A stretch of DNA of 6,090 nt from Ruminococcus sp. UBA7477 (GTDB taxonomy: Bacteria > Bacillota > Clostridia > Oscillospirales > Ruminococcaceae): NCBI GenBank assembly GCA_002479715.1, contig DLOT01000006.1:15704-21793 (forward strand), given 5' to 3'. The position numbers and the translations under genes were made by a program. Numbering within the stretch: position 1 is the stretch's first letter; every line of letters starts with the position of its first letter. Under the pieces are notes generated by a model. The model searched no databases. It was given only the letters and a program-made list of their open reading frames with translations, and was not told the DNA's origin. This document shows positions 1-6,070 of this stretch, piece by piece.

Positions 1-103
1 TCGCAGCCCTTGCCTCCTCCTTTGCGCGAGAGGAGTTCTTCCGCGCCGATGACGCGCCGCTTTTTCCCGCCGCTGAACGGGGCTTTTTTGTCTGCTGCGC
101 CAT
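1..103 (-). CDS. Start of a basic, disordered N-terminus, probably DNA translocase FtsK/SpoIIIE (partial)
   Basis: An open frame starts with ATG at 103 and runs without a stop for 34 codons to the left edge, so only the N-terminus is present. It begins MAQQTKKPRS and is rich in Lys, Arg, Ala and Ser, ending in a charged stretch (RAKEEARAA). FtsK/SpoIIIE proteins of Clostridia often open with such a positively charged, low-complexity segment before four membrane helices; neither the helices nor the motor domain lie in the window. An AGGA Shine-Dalgarno lies at 116-119, 12 bases before the ATG, which is rather far. The gene follows uppP by 35 bases with no terminator between, so it should share the operon. 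The order tepA, ylzJ-like, (uppP), this gene matches tepA-ylzJ-spoIIIE in Bacillus, and that is the main support for the product name. I am fairly sure it is coding, less sure what it is; another basic protein is possible. Confidence 0.55.
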   Translation of the reverse strand, partial: MAQQTKKPRSAAGKSGASSARKNSSRAKEEARAA

Positions 104-138
104 GTTGTTTCGTCGTCCTTTCTTTTTCTGTATCTTTT

Positions 139-1008
139 TTATATATTGATAACAACGGGATCTCCCGTTACTGTTTCATAGATCGAAACGCCGATAACCG
201 CCAGTCCGAGGATCAGCGTATATATTGCGAAGACCTTGAACTTATTGGATTTAAGCAGCCATGAAACCATTTTCAGCGATGCAAATCCGACAATTGCCGC
301 AACGATAAATCCGACGACCAGCTCGACAGGATCAAAAGCAACCTCCTGCTTGAAAGCTTCGGTAGCCTCAAGAAATCCTCCGCCCAGAATCGCAGGGATA
401 CCGAGAATAAACGCATATCTGACTGCCGTATCTCTAGAAAATCCGCAGAGCAGACCTGAAGATATCGTGGATCCCGAACGCGAAACGCCCGGCAGAAGCG
501 CGACGCCCTGAAATGCGCCGACAACGATCGAATCCTTGACGGTCATATCCTTAGGCAGCTTTTTGCCCTTTGAAAATCTGTCCGACATAAACAATATCGC
601 CGAGGTATAAAGGAAACAGAAGCCCTCTGCCATAATGCTTGTGTCCTCGCTTATGCCCTCGAAAAAGTCTTTGAAAAAGTAAAACGGGATAAGCATTGCC
701 GTTGAGAAGATCAGCATAAAGATCATTCTTCTCTCGCCGTTCATCTCGCTCCACTTGAATTTCCCCGAAAAAACGTCACGAACAAGAAAGCCGAACTCTT
801 TGATCAGCGCCCATATCGTGTCACGGAAGGCGGCAAAAACGGCAACGAGAGTTCCGAGATGCAAAAACACCGACAGCAGCAGCGCACCTTCTCCGCTGTT
901 GCCTGTAAAGTGCTGATAAAGTGACAGGTGACCCGAACTAGAAACAGGCAGAAACTCCGTCAGTCCCTGGATTATCGCCTGAAATATTACGCTTATTATC
1001 TCTTTCAC
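139..1008 (-). CDS. uppP: Undecaprenyl-diphosphatase UppP (BacA family)
   Basis: This integral membrane enzyme removes a phosphate from undecaprenyl pyrophosphate, regenerating the lipid carrier for peptidoglycan and other envelope polymers; overproduction gives bacitracin resistance in known species. The 289-residue protein shows both family signatures: QGLTEFLPVSSSGH at residues 14-27 (the Q/E-xxx-E motif, Ser-rich loop and His27) and PGVSRSGST at 173-181 with the catalytic Arg177. Hydrophobic segments are spread over the whole length, including 96-112, 132-141, 198-213, 229-245 and 258-274, as expected for a polytopic protein of about 270 residues. The start is uncertain. GTG at 1008 gives an N-terminus of family length but has no clear Shine-Dalgarno. 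TTG at 1032 adds eight residues, and the strong AAGGGAGG at 1050-1057 is 17 bases from it. An in-frame stop at 1057-1059 excludes anything longer. It is the third gene of the tepA operon. Confidence 0.96.
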   Translation of the reverse strand: MKEIISVIFQAIIQGLTEFLPVSSSGHLSLYQHFTGNSGEGALLLSVFLHLGTLVAVFAAFRDTIWALIKEFGFLVRDVFSGKFKWSEMNGERRMIFMLIFSTAMLIPFYFFKDFFEGISEDTSIMAEGFCFLYTSAILFMSDRFSKGKKLPKDMTVKDSIVVGAFQGVALLPGVSRSGSTISSGLLCGFSRDTAVRYAFILGIPAILGGGFLEATEAFKQEVAFDPVELVVGFIVAAIVGFASLKMVSWLLKSNKFKVFAIYTLILGLAVIGVSIYETVTGDPVVINI

Positions 1009-1056
1009 TGTTATGTAGCAGCCCGCATACAAAGCTATAGCGGACCGCGCCTCCCT

Positions 1057-1173
1057 TCATATTTTGTCAAGATAGTCATAGGGATCTGTCGAAAAGAAGC
1101 CGCTCTCCCTAATGCCTATTCTATTATAGTCAGAATAAAAAATATCGTCGAAAGAAACTATCGTATACAGCAT
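1057..1173 (-). CDS. Small YlzJ-like protein, 38 aa
   Basis: A 38-codon frame starts with ATG at 1173, one base after the tepA stop codon, and ends with TGA at 1057-1059. The protein begins MLYTIVSFDDIFYSDYNRIG and ends in FFSTDPYDYLDKI; it is acidic and rich in Tyr, Phe and Asp. Its ribosome site, AAGGAG at 1181-1186, lies within the last codons of tepA, 7 bases before the ATG, a standard translational-coupling layout. YlzJ proteins of Bacillota sit directly between tepA and spoIIIE and open with a similar M(I)LYT... motif, so position and N-terminus both suggest YlzJ. Bacillus YlzJ is longer, about 70 residues, so this would be a short or trimmed version. The function of YlzJ is not known to me. 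No other frame in the 142-base gap between tepA and uppP is as well supported. I am fairly confident it is translated, moderately confident of the family. Confidence 0.65.
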   Translation of the reverse strand: MLYTIVSFDDIFYSDYNRIGIRESGFFSTDPYDYLDKI

Positions 1174-1174
1174 A

Positions 1175-1891
1175 TCAATACTCCTTGGGATTGTTTTCAA
1201 TAAGCCCGTAAAGACACTCTATCGCATCCGACAGCCCGCCCAGCTCGTCGATCAGCCCCTCGGCGACCGCGTCCTTGCCGTCCAGAACAGTCCCGACGTC
1301 CATCACAAGCTCACCAGTAGTCATCATAAGCTCCGTAAAGCGCTCCTGACTTATCCGGGAATTATCTGTCACGAAACGGACTATTCTCTCCTGCATTTTG
1401 GCAAAGTAAGAAAGTGTCTGCGGTATGCCCAAAACCGTTCCGCTCATCCTTACCGGATGGATCGTCATAGTTGCAGTGGGAACGATAAACGATCGCTTGG
1501 CGCACACGCTCAAAGGCACGCCGATCGAATGTCCGCCGCCCACGACGAGCGACACTGTCGGTGTTTTCATGCTTGCCACAAGCTCGGCTATCGCCAGCCC
1601 GGCCTCGACATCTCCCCCTACGGTGTTCAGAATGATGACAAGTCCTTCAATTGACAGATCTTGTTCTATCGCGACCAGCGCGGGAATGATATGCTCATAT
1701 TTGGTAGTTTTGTTCTGAGGCGGGAGAATGTAATGCCCTTCGACCTGCCCGATAATGCTCAGGCAGTGAATGAGGTGCTTTGCGTTGTGAGAGATCACCT
1801 CTCCGACTGCTTCTATTCTCTCTACATCCTCGTTATGGGTGTTCTCGCCGTCCTGATTTTCGACGGCTGTTTGGGCACTTTGCTTTCTCAA
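1175..1891 (-). CDS. tepA: TepA-type ClpP-like serine protease
   Basis: This is a 238-residue member of the ClpP/crotonase-fold proteases, closest to Bacillus TepA (YmfB) rather than housekeeping ClpP. Residues 1-27 are polar and probably disordered, with no signal peptide, so it should be cytoplasmic. The ClpP fold follows: the oxyanion strand NTVGGDVEAG (89-98), the nucleophile motif GGGHSIGVP with Ser122, and TMTIHPVR with catalytic His145. Asp198, in a stretch before DAVAEGLIDELGG, is the likely third residue, but I cannot confirm that by alignment. The Bacillus homologue has been linked to protein secretion and to degradation of small acid-soluble spore proteins during outgrowth, so a link to sporulation is plausible but inferred. 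The start is TTG, with AAAGGA 10 bases upstream (1902-1907); an in-frame TAA at 1910-1912 rules out a longer form. It is the first gene of an operon driven by the promoter at 2006-2033. Confidence 0.92.
   Translation of the reverse strand: MRKQSAQTAVENQDGENTHNEDVERIEAVGEVISHNAKHLIHCLSIIGQVEGHYILPPQNKTTKYEHIIPALVAIEQDLSIEGLVIILNTVGGDVEAGLAIAELVASMKTPTVSLVVGGGHSIGVPLSVCAKRSFIVPTATMTIHPVRMSGTVLGIPQTLSYFAKMQERIVRFVTDNSRISQERFTELMMTTGELVMDVGTVLDGKDAVAEGLIDELGGLSDAIECLYGLIENNPKEY
1181..1186 (-). promoter_or_regulatory. Ribosome binding site of the YlzJ-like gene inside tepA
   Basis: AAGGAG lies within the tepA codons for Lys-Glu near the C-terminus, 7 bases before the ATG at 1173. It fixes the start of the 38-codon gene and implies that its translation is coupled to termination of tepA. 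Confidence 0.7.
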
Positions 1892-2005
1892 TCTGCTTTT
1901 CCTTTCATTTTATGAATACATCTACAGTATTCCTCAAAAGCAAACCGAATATGCCTTCCCGAAGTTTTATATTCCGTGATTAAAACTATTACCCCATATT
2001 ATTTA

Positions 2006-2033
2006 ATTATAACACATTTCGCAAAAAAGTCAA
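2006..2033 (-). promoter_or_regulatory. Sigma-A type promoter of the tepA operon
   Basis: Read on the minus strand, a -35 box TTGACT (2028-2033) and a perfect -10 box TATAAT (2006-2011) are separated by 16 bases. The -10 box is preceded by TGT, giving an extended -10 element. Transcription should begin near 1999, leaving a leader of about 108 bases before the TTG start of tepA. That leader contains no ORF of note but has one small hairpin (about 1947-1974). The promoter lies immediately after the terminator of the upstream lipoprotein gene, which separates the two transcription units. Confidence 0.8.
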
Positions 2034-2062
2034 GCCCACCCAAAGCAACTGCCTGCAAACAA

Positions 2063-2096
2063 AGCCGCCCGAAAAACTTTCCGGTTTCGGGCGGCT
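2063..2096 (-). terminator. Hairpin terminator of the lipoprotein gene
   Basis: A perfect 12-bp inverted repeat, AGCCGCCCGAAA paired with TTTCGGGCGGCT, encloses a 10-base loop. It begins 6 bases past the stop codon of the minus-strand lipoprotein gene. On the minus strand the stem is followed by TTGTTTG, a weak T-tract, so it fits a Rho-independent terminator with an imperfect tail. The stem is GC-rich and strong enough to act. Confidence 0.8.
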
Positions 2097-2101
2097 CACA
2101 T

Positions 2102-3196
2102 CTATTTTACATATTCTTTTGAAAGGGTCGTGTTGATCCATTTTATAATGTCGGCGAAGCACTGCTCGCTGAGCAGCGAAAAGTATTTATAGCTTACTCC
2201 GTCCTCAGAAAGCTCCTCGGTATAGCAAAATCCGTCGGACGAAATGGTAACAGCAGATTTCTTTGCGTTTCCAAACACGAACTTCACATAGTCTGTGTTC
2301 GGTGTCGTGGGAGAAGCCTTAGGCTTTGAGGACGTTCCGAAGCTGTCAAGCATACTTGTTATTTCGGCATAATCATCGCTGTCGAGGATAAAACAGGAGC
2401 CGTAGCTTCCCTCGGCATAAACCTCGACAGTCGCGTATGAGCCTTCATAGATCTTATAATTATAGTATTTATCAAAGACTATATAGAAGTATGCATCTCC
2501 GAGATATGCGCTGTAGGAAGCGGTACAGGGAATGTCAAGGTTGTTTGACTCCATATAATCCCAATACTTATTATATACGACCTTGCCGTTTGCGGCCTCA
2601 AGATAGTAGGTTATAGGCTGATTGTCGGTCGCCTCGGTGGCGAGTAGCTGAAGCGGAGTCTCTGACATGAACCAGTTATTCTTTCCGTCGCCCTCTGTTG
2701 TTATGATGCCGTTTTCGTCGATGAAGGCATAGGATTCGGTACCGTCCTCGGCTGTCAGCAGGAAGGCGTCGGGTCTTATCATAACGATCTGCGAATATCC
2801 CGCATTGAGCATGACATTTCCCTCAGCGTCCACAAGTCCCTTCTTATCCTCGGAATAATAACGGTAGTAGGTTCCGGAGGCGAAGGACATATCGCACTTG
2901 ACAGATTTGAAGGGCTGTTCTCCGACTGTTGCGTTCATTGTCTGCGAGTCGAAGCTGTTGAATACGACGTTGCTGTATATCGAGATGCTGTCCGCATTGT
3001 TTTTCAAAAACTGCGGAAAAGAATATGTCGGCTTCTCCGGGGTCACAGGTTCTATCCCGTCAACCGAAGCGGTCGTTTCGGTAACAGTTTCGCTTTCGGA
3101 GCTGTCGCTCTTATTGCAGGCGCAAAGAGAAAGACAGACTGACCAGCAAAGCAGCACAGCCAGCGTTTTTTTTGCAAACGGCTTAACAGCAGACAT
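2102..3196 (-). CDS. Putative lipoprotein with WG-like repeats, function unknown
   Basis: This 364-residue protein is predicted to be exported and lipid-anchored outside the cell membrane. It has basic residues (KPFAKK), a hydrophobic core (11-24) and a lipobox Leu-Cys-Ala-Cys with the modified Cys at 27, followed by a Ser/Thr/Glu-rich linker (29-56). The rest is aromatic-rich. Segments KKGLVDAEGNVML (118-130), YAFIDENGIITTEG (156-169) and LEAANGKVVYN (199-209) look like degenerate WG-type beta-hairpin repeats, with the pattern G-L-hydrophobic-D-x-x-G. A second Ser/Pro/Lys linker (286-300) leads to a C-terminal domain (about 302-364). I do not recognise the family and see no catalytic motif. 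The start is ATG at 3196, with AAGGGA at 3207-3212, 10 bases upstream; the frame stays open 21 codons further up, but that would put extra polar residues ahead of the signal peptide. It is a single-gene unit with its own promoter and terminator. Confidence 0.85.
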   Translation of the reverse strand: MSAVKPFAKKTLAVLLCWSVCLSLCACNKSDSSESETVTETTASVDGIEPVTPEKPTYSFPQFLKNNADSISIYSNVVFNSFDSQTMNATVGEQPFKSVKCDMSFASGTYYRYYSEDKKGLVDAEGNVMLNAGYSQIVMIRPDAFLLTAEDGTESYAFIDENGIITTEGDGKNNWFMSETPLQLLATEATDNQPITYYLEAANGKVVYNKYWDYMESNNLDIPCTASYSAYLGDAYFYIVFDKYYNYKIYEGSYATVEVYAEGSYGSCFILDSDDYAEITSMLDSFGTSSKPKASPTTPNTDYVKFVFGNAKKSAVTISSDGFCYTEELSEDGVSYKYFSLLSEQCFADIIKWINTTLSKEYVK

Positions 3197-3230
3197 ATTT
3201 TTCAAATCCCTTCCCACATTTCTTAATTCT

Positions 3231-3259
3231 ATTATACACCATTGCCTGATTTTTTTCAA
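3231..3259 (-). promoter_or_regulatory. Sigma-A type promoter of the lipoprotein gene
   Basis: On the minus strand TTGAAA (3254-3259) and TATAAT (3231-3236) are separated by exactly 17 bases. Transcription should start near 3224, giving a leader of about 28 bases to the ATG at 3196. The position independently supports the ATG at 3196, since a start at 3259 would lie upstream of transcription initiation. Confidence 0.82.
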
Positions 3260-3272
3260 GTAAAAATAATGC

Positions 3273-3301
3273 TTGCTTTTTTGGGACTGTTATAGTATAA
3301 T
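3273..3301 (+). promoter_or_regulatory. Sigma-A type promoter of glyA
   Basis: TTGCTT (3273-3278) and a perfect TATAAT (3296-3301) are spaced 17 bases apart. The expected start near 3308 gives a leader of only about 25 bases, too short to hold a riboswitch. The -35 box lies 13 bases from the -35 box of the divergent lipoprotein promoter, so a protein bound between them could affect both. Confidence 0.75.
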
Positions 3302-3333
3302 AAAAGAAGATTTTTTAAAACGGAGGATAAAAT

Positions 3334-4581
3334 ATGAAAACGCTCGATACGATAGGTTTTGTTAAGCAGTTCGACCCGGAAGTCGGCGCTGCAATGGAAA
3401 AAGAGCTTGCAAGGCAGAGGAGAAACCTTGAGCTGATCGCAAGTGAAAACATTGTTTCCCCTGCGGTCATGGCAGCTATGGGAAGCGTCCTGACAAACAA
3501 ATATGCCGAGGGCTACCCTGCTAAGCGCTACTACGGCGGCTGCGAATATGTTGACATAGTTGAAAATCTCGCTATTGAGCGTGCCTGCAAGCTGTTTGGT
3601 GCAAAATTTGCTAATGTCCAGGCTCACTCTGGCGCACAGGCAAACACTGCGGTGTACTTTGCGCTTCTTGCTCCCGGAGATACGGTCATGGGAATGTCGC
3701 TGGCTCACGGCGGACATCTCACCCACGGCTCTCCTGTCAACATTTCGGGAAAATATTTCAACTTCGTATCGTACGGCACCGATGACAACGGGTTTATCGA
3801 CTACGATGCTTTTGAAAAGCAGGCAAAGGAGTGCAAGCCTAAGCTTATCGTCGCCGGAGCATCAGCTTATCCGAGAATTATCGACTTTGATAGAATTGCC
3901 GCTGTTGCGAAGGAAGTCGGCGCATACTTTATGGTCGATATGGCTCACATCGCCGGACTGGTCGCGGCTGGGCTTCACCCCTCGCCGGTCGGTGTTGCAG
4001 ACATCGTTACCTCAACTACCCATAAGACCTTGCGCGGTCCGAGGGGCGGTCTTATCCTGACAAACGACGAAGAGCTTTCCAAGAAGATCAACAAGGCTAT
4101 TTTCCCCGGAACTCAGGGCGGTCCGCTCATGCACGTTATCGCAGGCAAGGCAGTTTGCTTCGGAGAGGCTCTGACAAATGACTTCAAGGAATATCAGAAG
4201 CAGATAGTCAAGAACGCTCAGGTTCTGGCTGACGGACTGCTCTCCAGAGGCTTCAACCTCGTTTCGGGAGGCACGGACAACCACCTGATGCTCGTTGACC
4301 TGCGTCCTTTTGACATAACAGGCAAGGAGCTTGAAAAGAAGCTCGACGAGGTATATATAACCGTCAACAAAAATGCGATACCAAACGATCCGCAGAGCCC
4401 GTTCGTTACAAGCGGAGTAAGAATAGGCACGCCCGCTGTAACGACAAGAGGCCTTAAGGAGGAGGATATGGAGGTTATTGCCGAGTGCATTTTCCTCACA
4501 GCTTCCGACTTTGACAGCAGGGCGGATGATATCAGATCCAAGGTCACAGCGATCTGCGAAAAGTACCCGCTTTACGAATAA
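3334..4581 (+). CDS. glyA: Serine hydroxymethyltransferase
   Basis: This pyridoxal-phosphate enzyme interconverts serine plus tetrahydrofolate with glycine plus 5,10-methylene-tetrahydrofolate in the cytoplasm, the main source of one-carbon units for purines, thymidylate and methionine. The 415-residue length is typical of bacterial GlyA. Family landmarks are in order: NLELIASENIVSP (31-43), NKYAEGYPAKRYYGG (55-69), HSGAQAN (98-104), the loop HGGHLTHGSPVN (125-136), DMAHIAGL (202-209) with Asp202 expected to contact the cofactor ring nitrogen, and STTHKTLRGPRGG (227-239) with Lys231 as the Schiff-base lysine. The C-terminal domain is complete, including the region SGVRIGTPAVTTRG. No key residue is missing. 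A strong GGAGG (3322-3326) is 7 bases before the ATG. The gene has its own promoter upstream and a terminator directly after it, so it looks monocistronic. Confidence 0.98.
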   Translation: MKTLDTIGFVKQFDPEVGAAMEKELARQRRNLELIASENIVSPAVMAAMGSVLTNKYAEGYPAKRYYGGCEYVDIVENLAIERACKLFGAKFANVQAHSGAQANTAVYFALLAPGDTVMGMSLAHGGHLTHGSPVNISGKYFNFVSYGTDDNGFIDYDAFEKQAKECKPKLIVAGASAYPRIIDFDRIAAVAKEVGAYFMVDMAHIAGLVAAGLHPSPVGVADIVTSTTHKTLRGPRGGLILTNDEELSKKINKAIFPGTQGGPLMHVIAGKAVCFGEALTNDFKEYQKQIVKNAQVLADGLLSRGFNLVSGGTDNHLMLVDLRPFDITGKELEKKLDEVYITVNKNAIPNDPQSPFVTSGVRIGTPAVTTRGLKEEDMEVIAECIFLTASDFDSRADDIRSKVTAICEKYPLYE

Positions 4582-4589
4582 ACATCCTT

Positions 4590-4626
4590 TAAGGGGGCGG
4601 ACAGCAGTTCCGTCCCTTATTTTTCT
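4590..4626 (+). terminator. Rho-independent terminator of glyA
   Basis: Eight bases after the glyA stop codon, TAAGGGGGCGGA (4590-4601) pairs with TCCGTCCCTTA (4609-4619), with one bulged G and one G-U pair, around a 7-base loop. A T-tract (TTTTTC) follows on the plus strand. This is a standard intrinsic terminator and should largely insulate rarA from glyA transcription. Confidence 0.85.
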
Positions 4627-4685
4627 TAAAAGTGTTTTTCATACGCGGTAGCTATATTTTTTGTTAGAAACGGAAGCGATACACT

Positions 4686-5951
4686 ATGTCATCACCGCTT
4701 GCAGACAGAATACGCCCGAACAGCCTTGACGATGTTGTCGGTCAAAGGCACATTCTCGCGCCCGACAAGCCGCTTCGACGTATAATAGAAAGCGGACATA
4801 TCCCGAACATGATCTTCTACGGGCCTTCGGGAGTCGGAAAAACAACAGTTGCAAGGATCATAGCCGAAAGCTCTGATATGAGTCTGCACAAGCTCAACGG
4901 CACGACCGCATCAATATCCGACATAAAGGAGATCATTGCAGGAACCGATACCTTTGAGGGCTTGGGCGGGATCCTGTTATATCTCGACGAGATCCAGTAT
5001 CTCAACAAAAAGCAGCAGCAATCCCTGCTGGAATACATCGAAAACGGCAGAATAACGCTGATCGCCTCAACCACGGAAAATCCGTATTTCTATGTATACA
5101 ATGCAATCATAAGCCGTTCGACCGTATTTGAGTTCAAGCCTGTGGAGCCTTCTGAGGTCCGGCCCGCTATCGAAAGAGCATTTCAGATCCTGGCTAACGA
5201 GCGCGGACTTAAGCTGCGGCTTGAGGGCGGAGTTATCGACCACATAGCGCTGGGCTGCGGCGGAGATGTCAGAAAGTCACTCAATACGGTTGAGCTTTGC
5301 GCTCTTTCCGCTGACAGCGACGGCGAGCATCTGACTGTTAAGCTCGAAACAGCAAAGGCACTTACCCAACGAAGCAACATGAAATACGACCGTGACGGCG
5401 ACCAGCATTATGATATTCTCTCAGCCCTACAGAAGTCGATACGCGGAAGCGATGAGAACGCGGCTATACACTATGCGGCAAGGCTCATCGAAGCCGGCGA
5501 CATTATTTCCCTGTCGCGCAGACTGCTTGTTATAGCCTGTGAGGATGTCGGTCTTGCCTATCCGCAGGCGATATCGGTAGTGAAATCCTGTGTTGACGCA
5601 GCTATGCAGCTTGGCCTTCCGGAGGCGCGAATACCGCTTGCCGAGGCTGTTATCCTGCTAGCCACCTCTCCGAAGTCAAATTCCGCCTACGAAGCGATGG
5701 ATTCGGCTTTGGCAGACGTCCGCGCAGGCAAGGCTACCGACTTTCCGCGAAATCTGCAAAACAAACACTTTGACGGCGAGGGTGCGGCGCAAACGGGTCA
5801 GAACTATCTTTATCCACACACTTTTCCGAACCACTGGGTTGAACAACAGTATATGCCTGACAACCTTCTCGGCACGGTTTACTATAACTACGGCGAGAAC
5901 AAGACCGAGCAGGCAGCCAAGCTGTACTGGGAGAAGATAAAGAAAAAATAA
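4686..5951 (+). CDS. rarA: Replication-associated recombination protein RarA (MgsA family AAA+ ATPase)
   Basis: RarA/MgsA is a tetrameric AAA+ ATPase related to clamp-loader proteins that acts at stalled replication forks. The 421-residue protein starts with the family's PLADRIRP (4-11). The AAA+ core shows Walker A GPSGVGKT (46-53), Walker B LLYLDEIQ (97-104) with Asp101-Glu102, sensor 1 ASTTENP (127-133), an arginine-finger motif SRS (143-145) and sensor 2 GGDVRKSLN (192-200). The C-terminal oligomerisation region carries EDVGLAYPQA, LPEARIPLAEAVILLA and SPKSN, and the tail has the typical YLYPHTFPNHWVEQQY block. Walker A and DEIQYLNKKQQQ differ from the enterobacterial GPPGTGKT and DEIHRFNKAQQ, a variant I associate with clostridial proteins. 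The start is ATG with a modest GGAAG 9 bases upstream. I find no good promoter in the 59 bases after the glyA terminator, so it may rely on a weak promoter or on readthrough. Confidence 0.93.
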   Translation: MSSPLADRIRPNSLDDVVGQRHILAPDKPLRRIIESGHIPNMIFYGPSGVGKTTVARIIAESSDMSLHKLNGTTASISDIKEIIAGTDTFEGLGGILLYLDEIQYLNKKQQQSLLEYIENGRITLIASTTENPYFYVYNAIISRSTVFEFKPVEPSEVRPAIERAFQILANERGLKLRLEGGVIDHIALGCGGDVRKSLNTVELCALSADSDGEHLTVKLETAKALTQRSNMKYDRDGDQHYDILSALQKSIRGSDENAAIHYAARLIEAGDIISLSRRLLVIACEDVGLAYPQAISVVKSCVDAAMQLGLPEARIPLAEAVILLATSPKSNSAYEAMDSALADVRAGKATDFPRNLQNKHFDGEGAAQTGQNYLYPHTFPNHWVEQQYMPDNLLGTVYYNYGENKTEQAAKLYWEKIKKK

Positions 5952-5976
5952 AAGTGGTCCTTTATTATGTATAGAT

Positions 5977-6070
5977 ATGTCAGCACAAAAAGCAAGCAAA
6001 AACGGCACCAGCCCCTAAAACCGTAGGAACTGTTGCCGCTCAGTTTGTTGAAGAAGTTGCAGTCAAATAA
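5977..6070 (+). pseudogene. Broken short coding-like stretch after rarA
   Basis: An ATG at 5977 opens MSAQKASKNGTSP before a stop at 6016. From 6005 another frame reads APAPKTVGTVAAQFVEEVAV, then Lys and a TAA at 6068, and looks coding, but it has no start codon in its own frame. Removing a single A from either of two five-A runs (5987-5991 or 5998-6002) would join them into one smooth 30-residue Lys/Ala/Pro-rich peptide. That suggests a small gene or gene tail with a one-base insertion, a sequencing or assembly error, or slippage at the A-run. No Shine-Dalgarno precedes the ATG, so it may be a remnant. I do not recognise the peptide. It lies 25 bases after rarA. Confidence 0.3.

Noticed and set aside
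1019..1060. Alternative ATG codons at 1060 and 1029 as uppP starts
   Set aside because: Both are out of frame with uppP; the one at 1029 stops after five codons.
928..1203. A 91-codon plus-strand frame across the uppP-tepA junction
   Set aside because: It runs antisense to uppP, the YlzJ-like gene and the end of tepA, and its product has no recognisable features.
3197..3259. A 21-residue N-terminal extension of the lipoprotein
   Set aside because: It would put polar residues ahead of a clear signal peptide, and its start lies upstream of the predicted transcription start; ATG at 3196 has a good ribosome site.
3256..3726. A 156-codon open frame on the minus strand opposite the 5' part of glyA
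   Set aside because: It overlaps a certain glyA gene, has no recognisable domain or signal, and its frame is explained by glyA codon structure.
4627..4685. A promoter for rarA, using TATATT at 4653-4658
   Set aside because: No acceptable -35 box is found at 16-18 bases upstream, so I do not list it.
5952..5965. A terminator directly after rarA (AAAG ... CTTT)
   Set aside because: The stem is only about four base pairs and no T-run follows.
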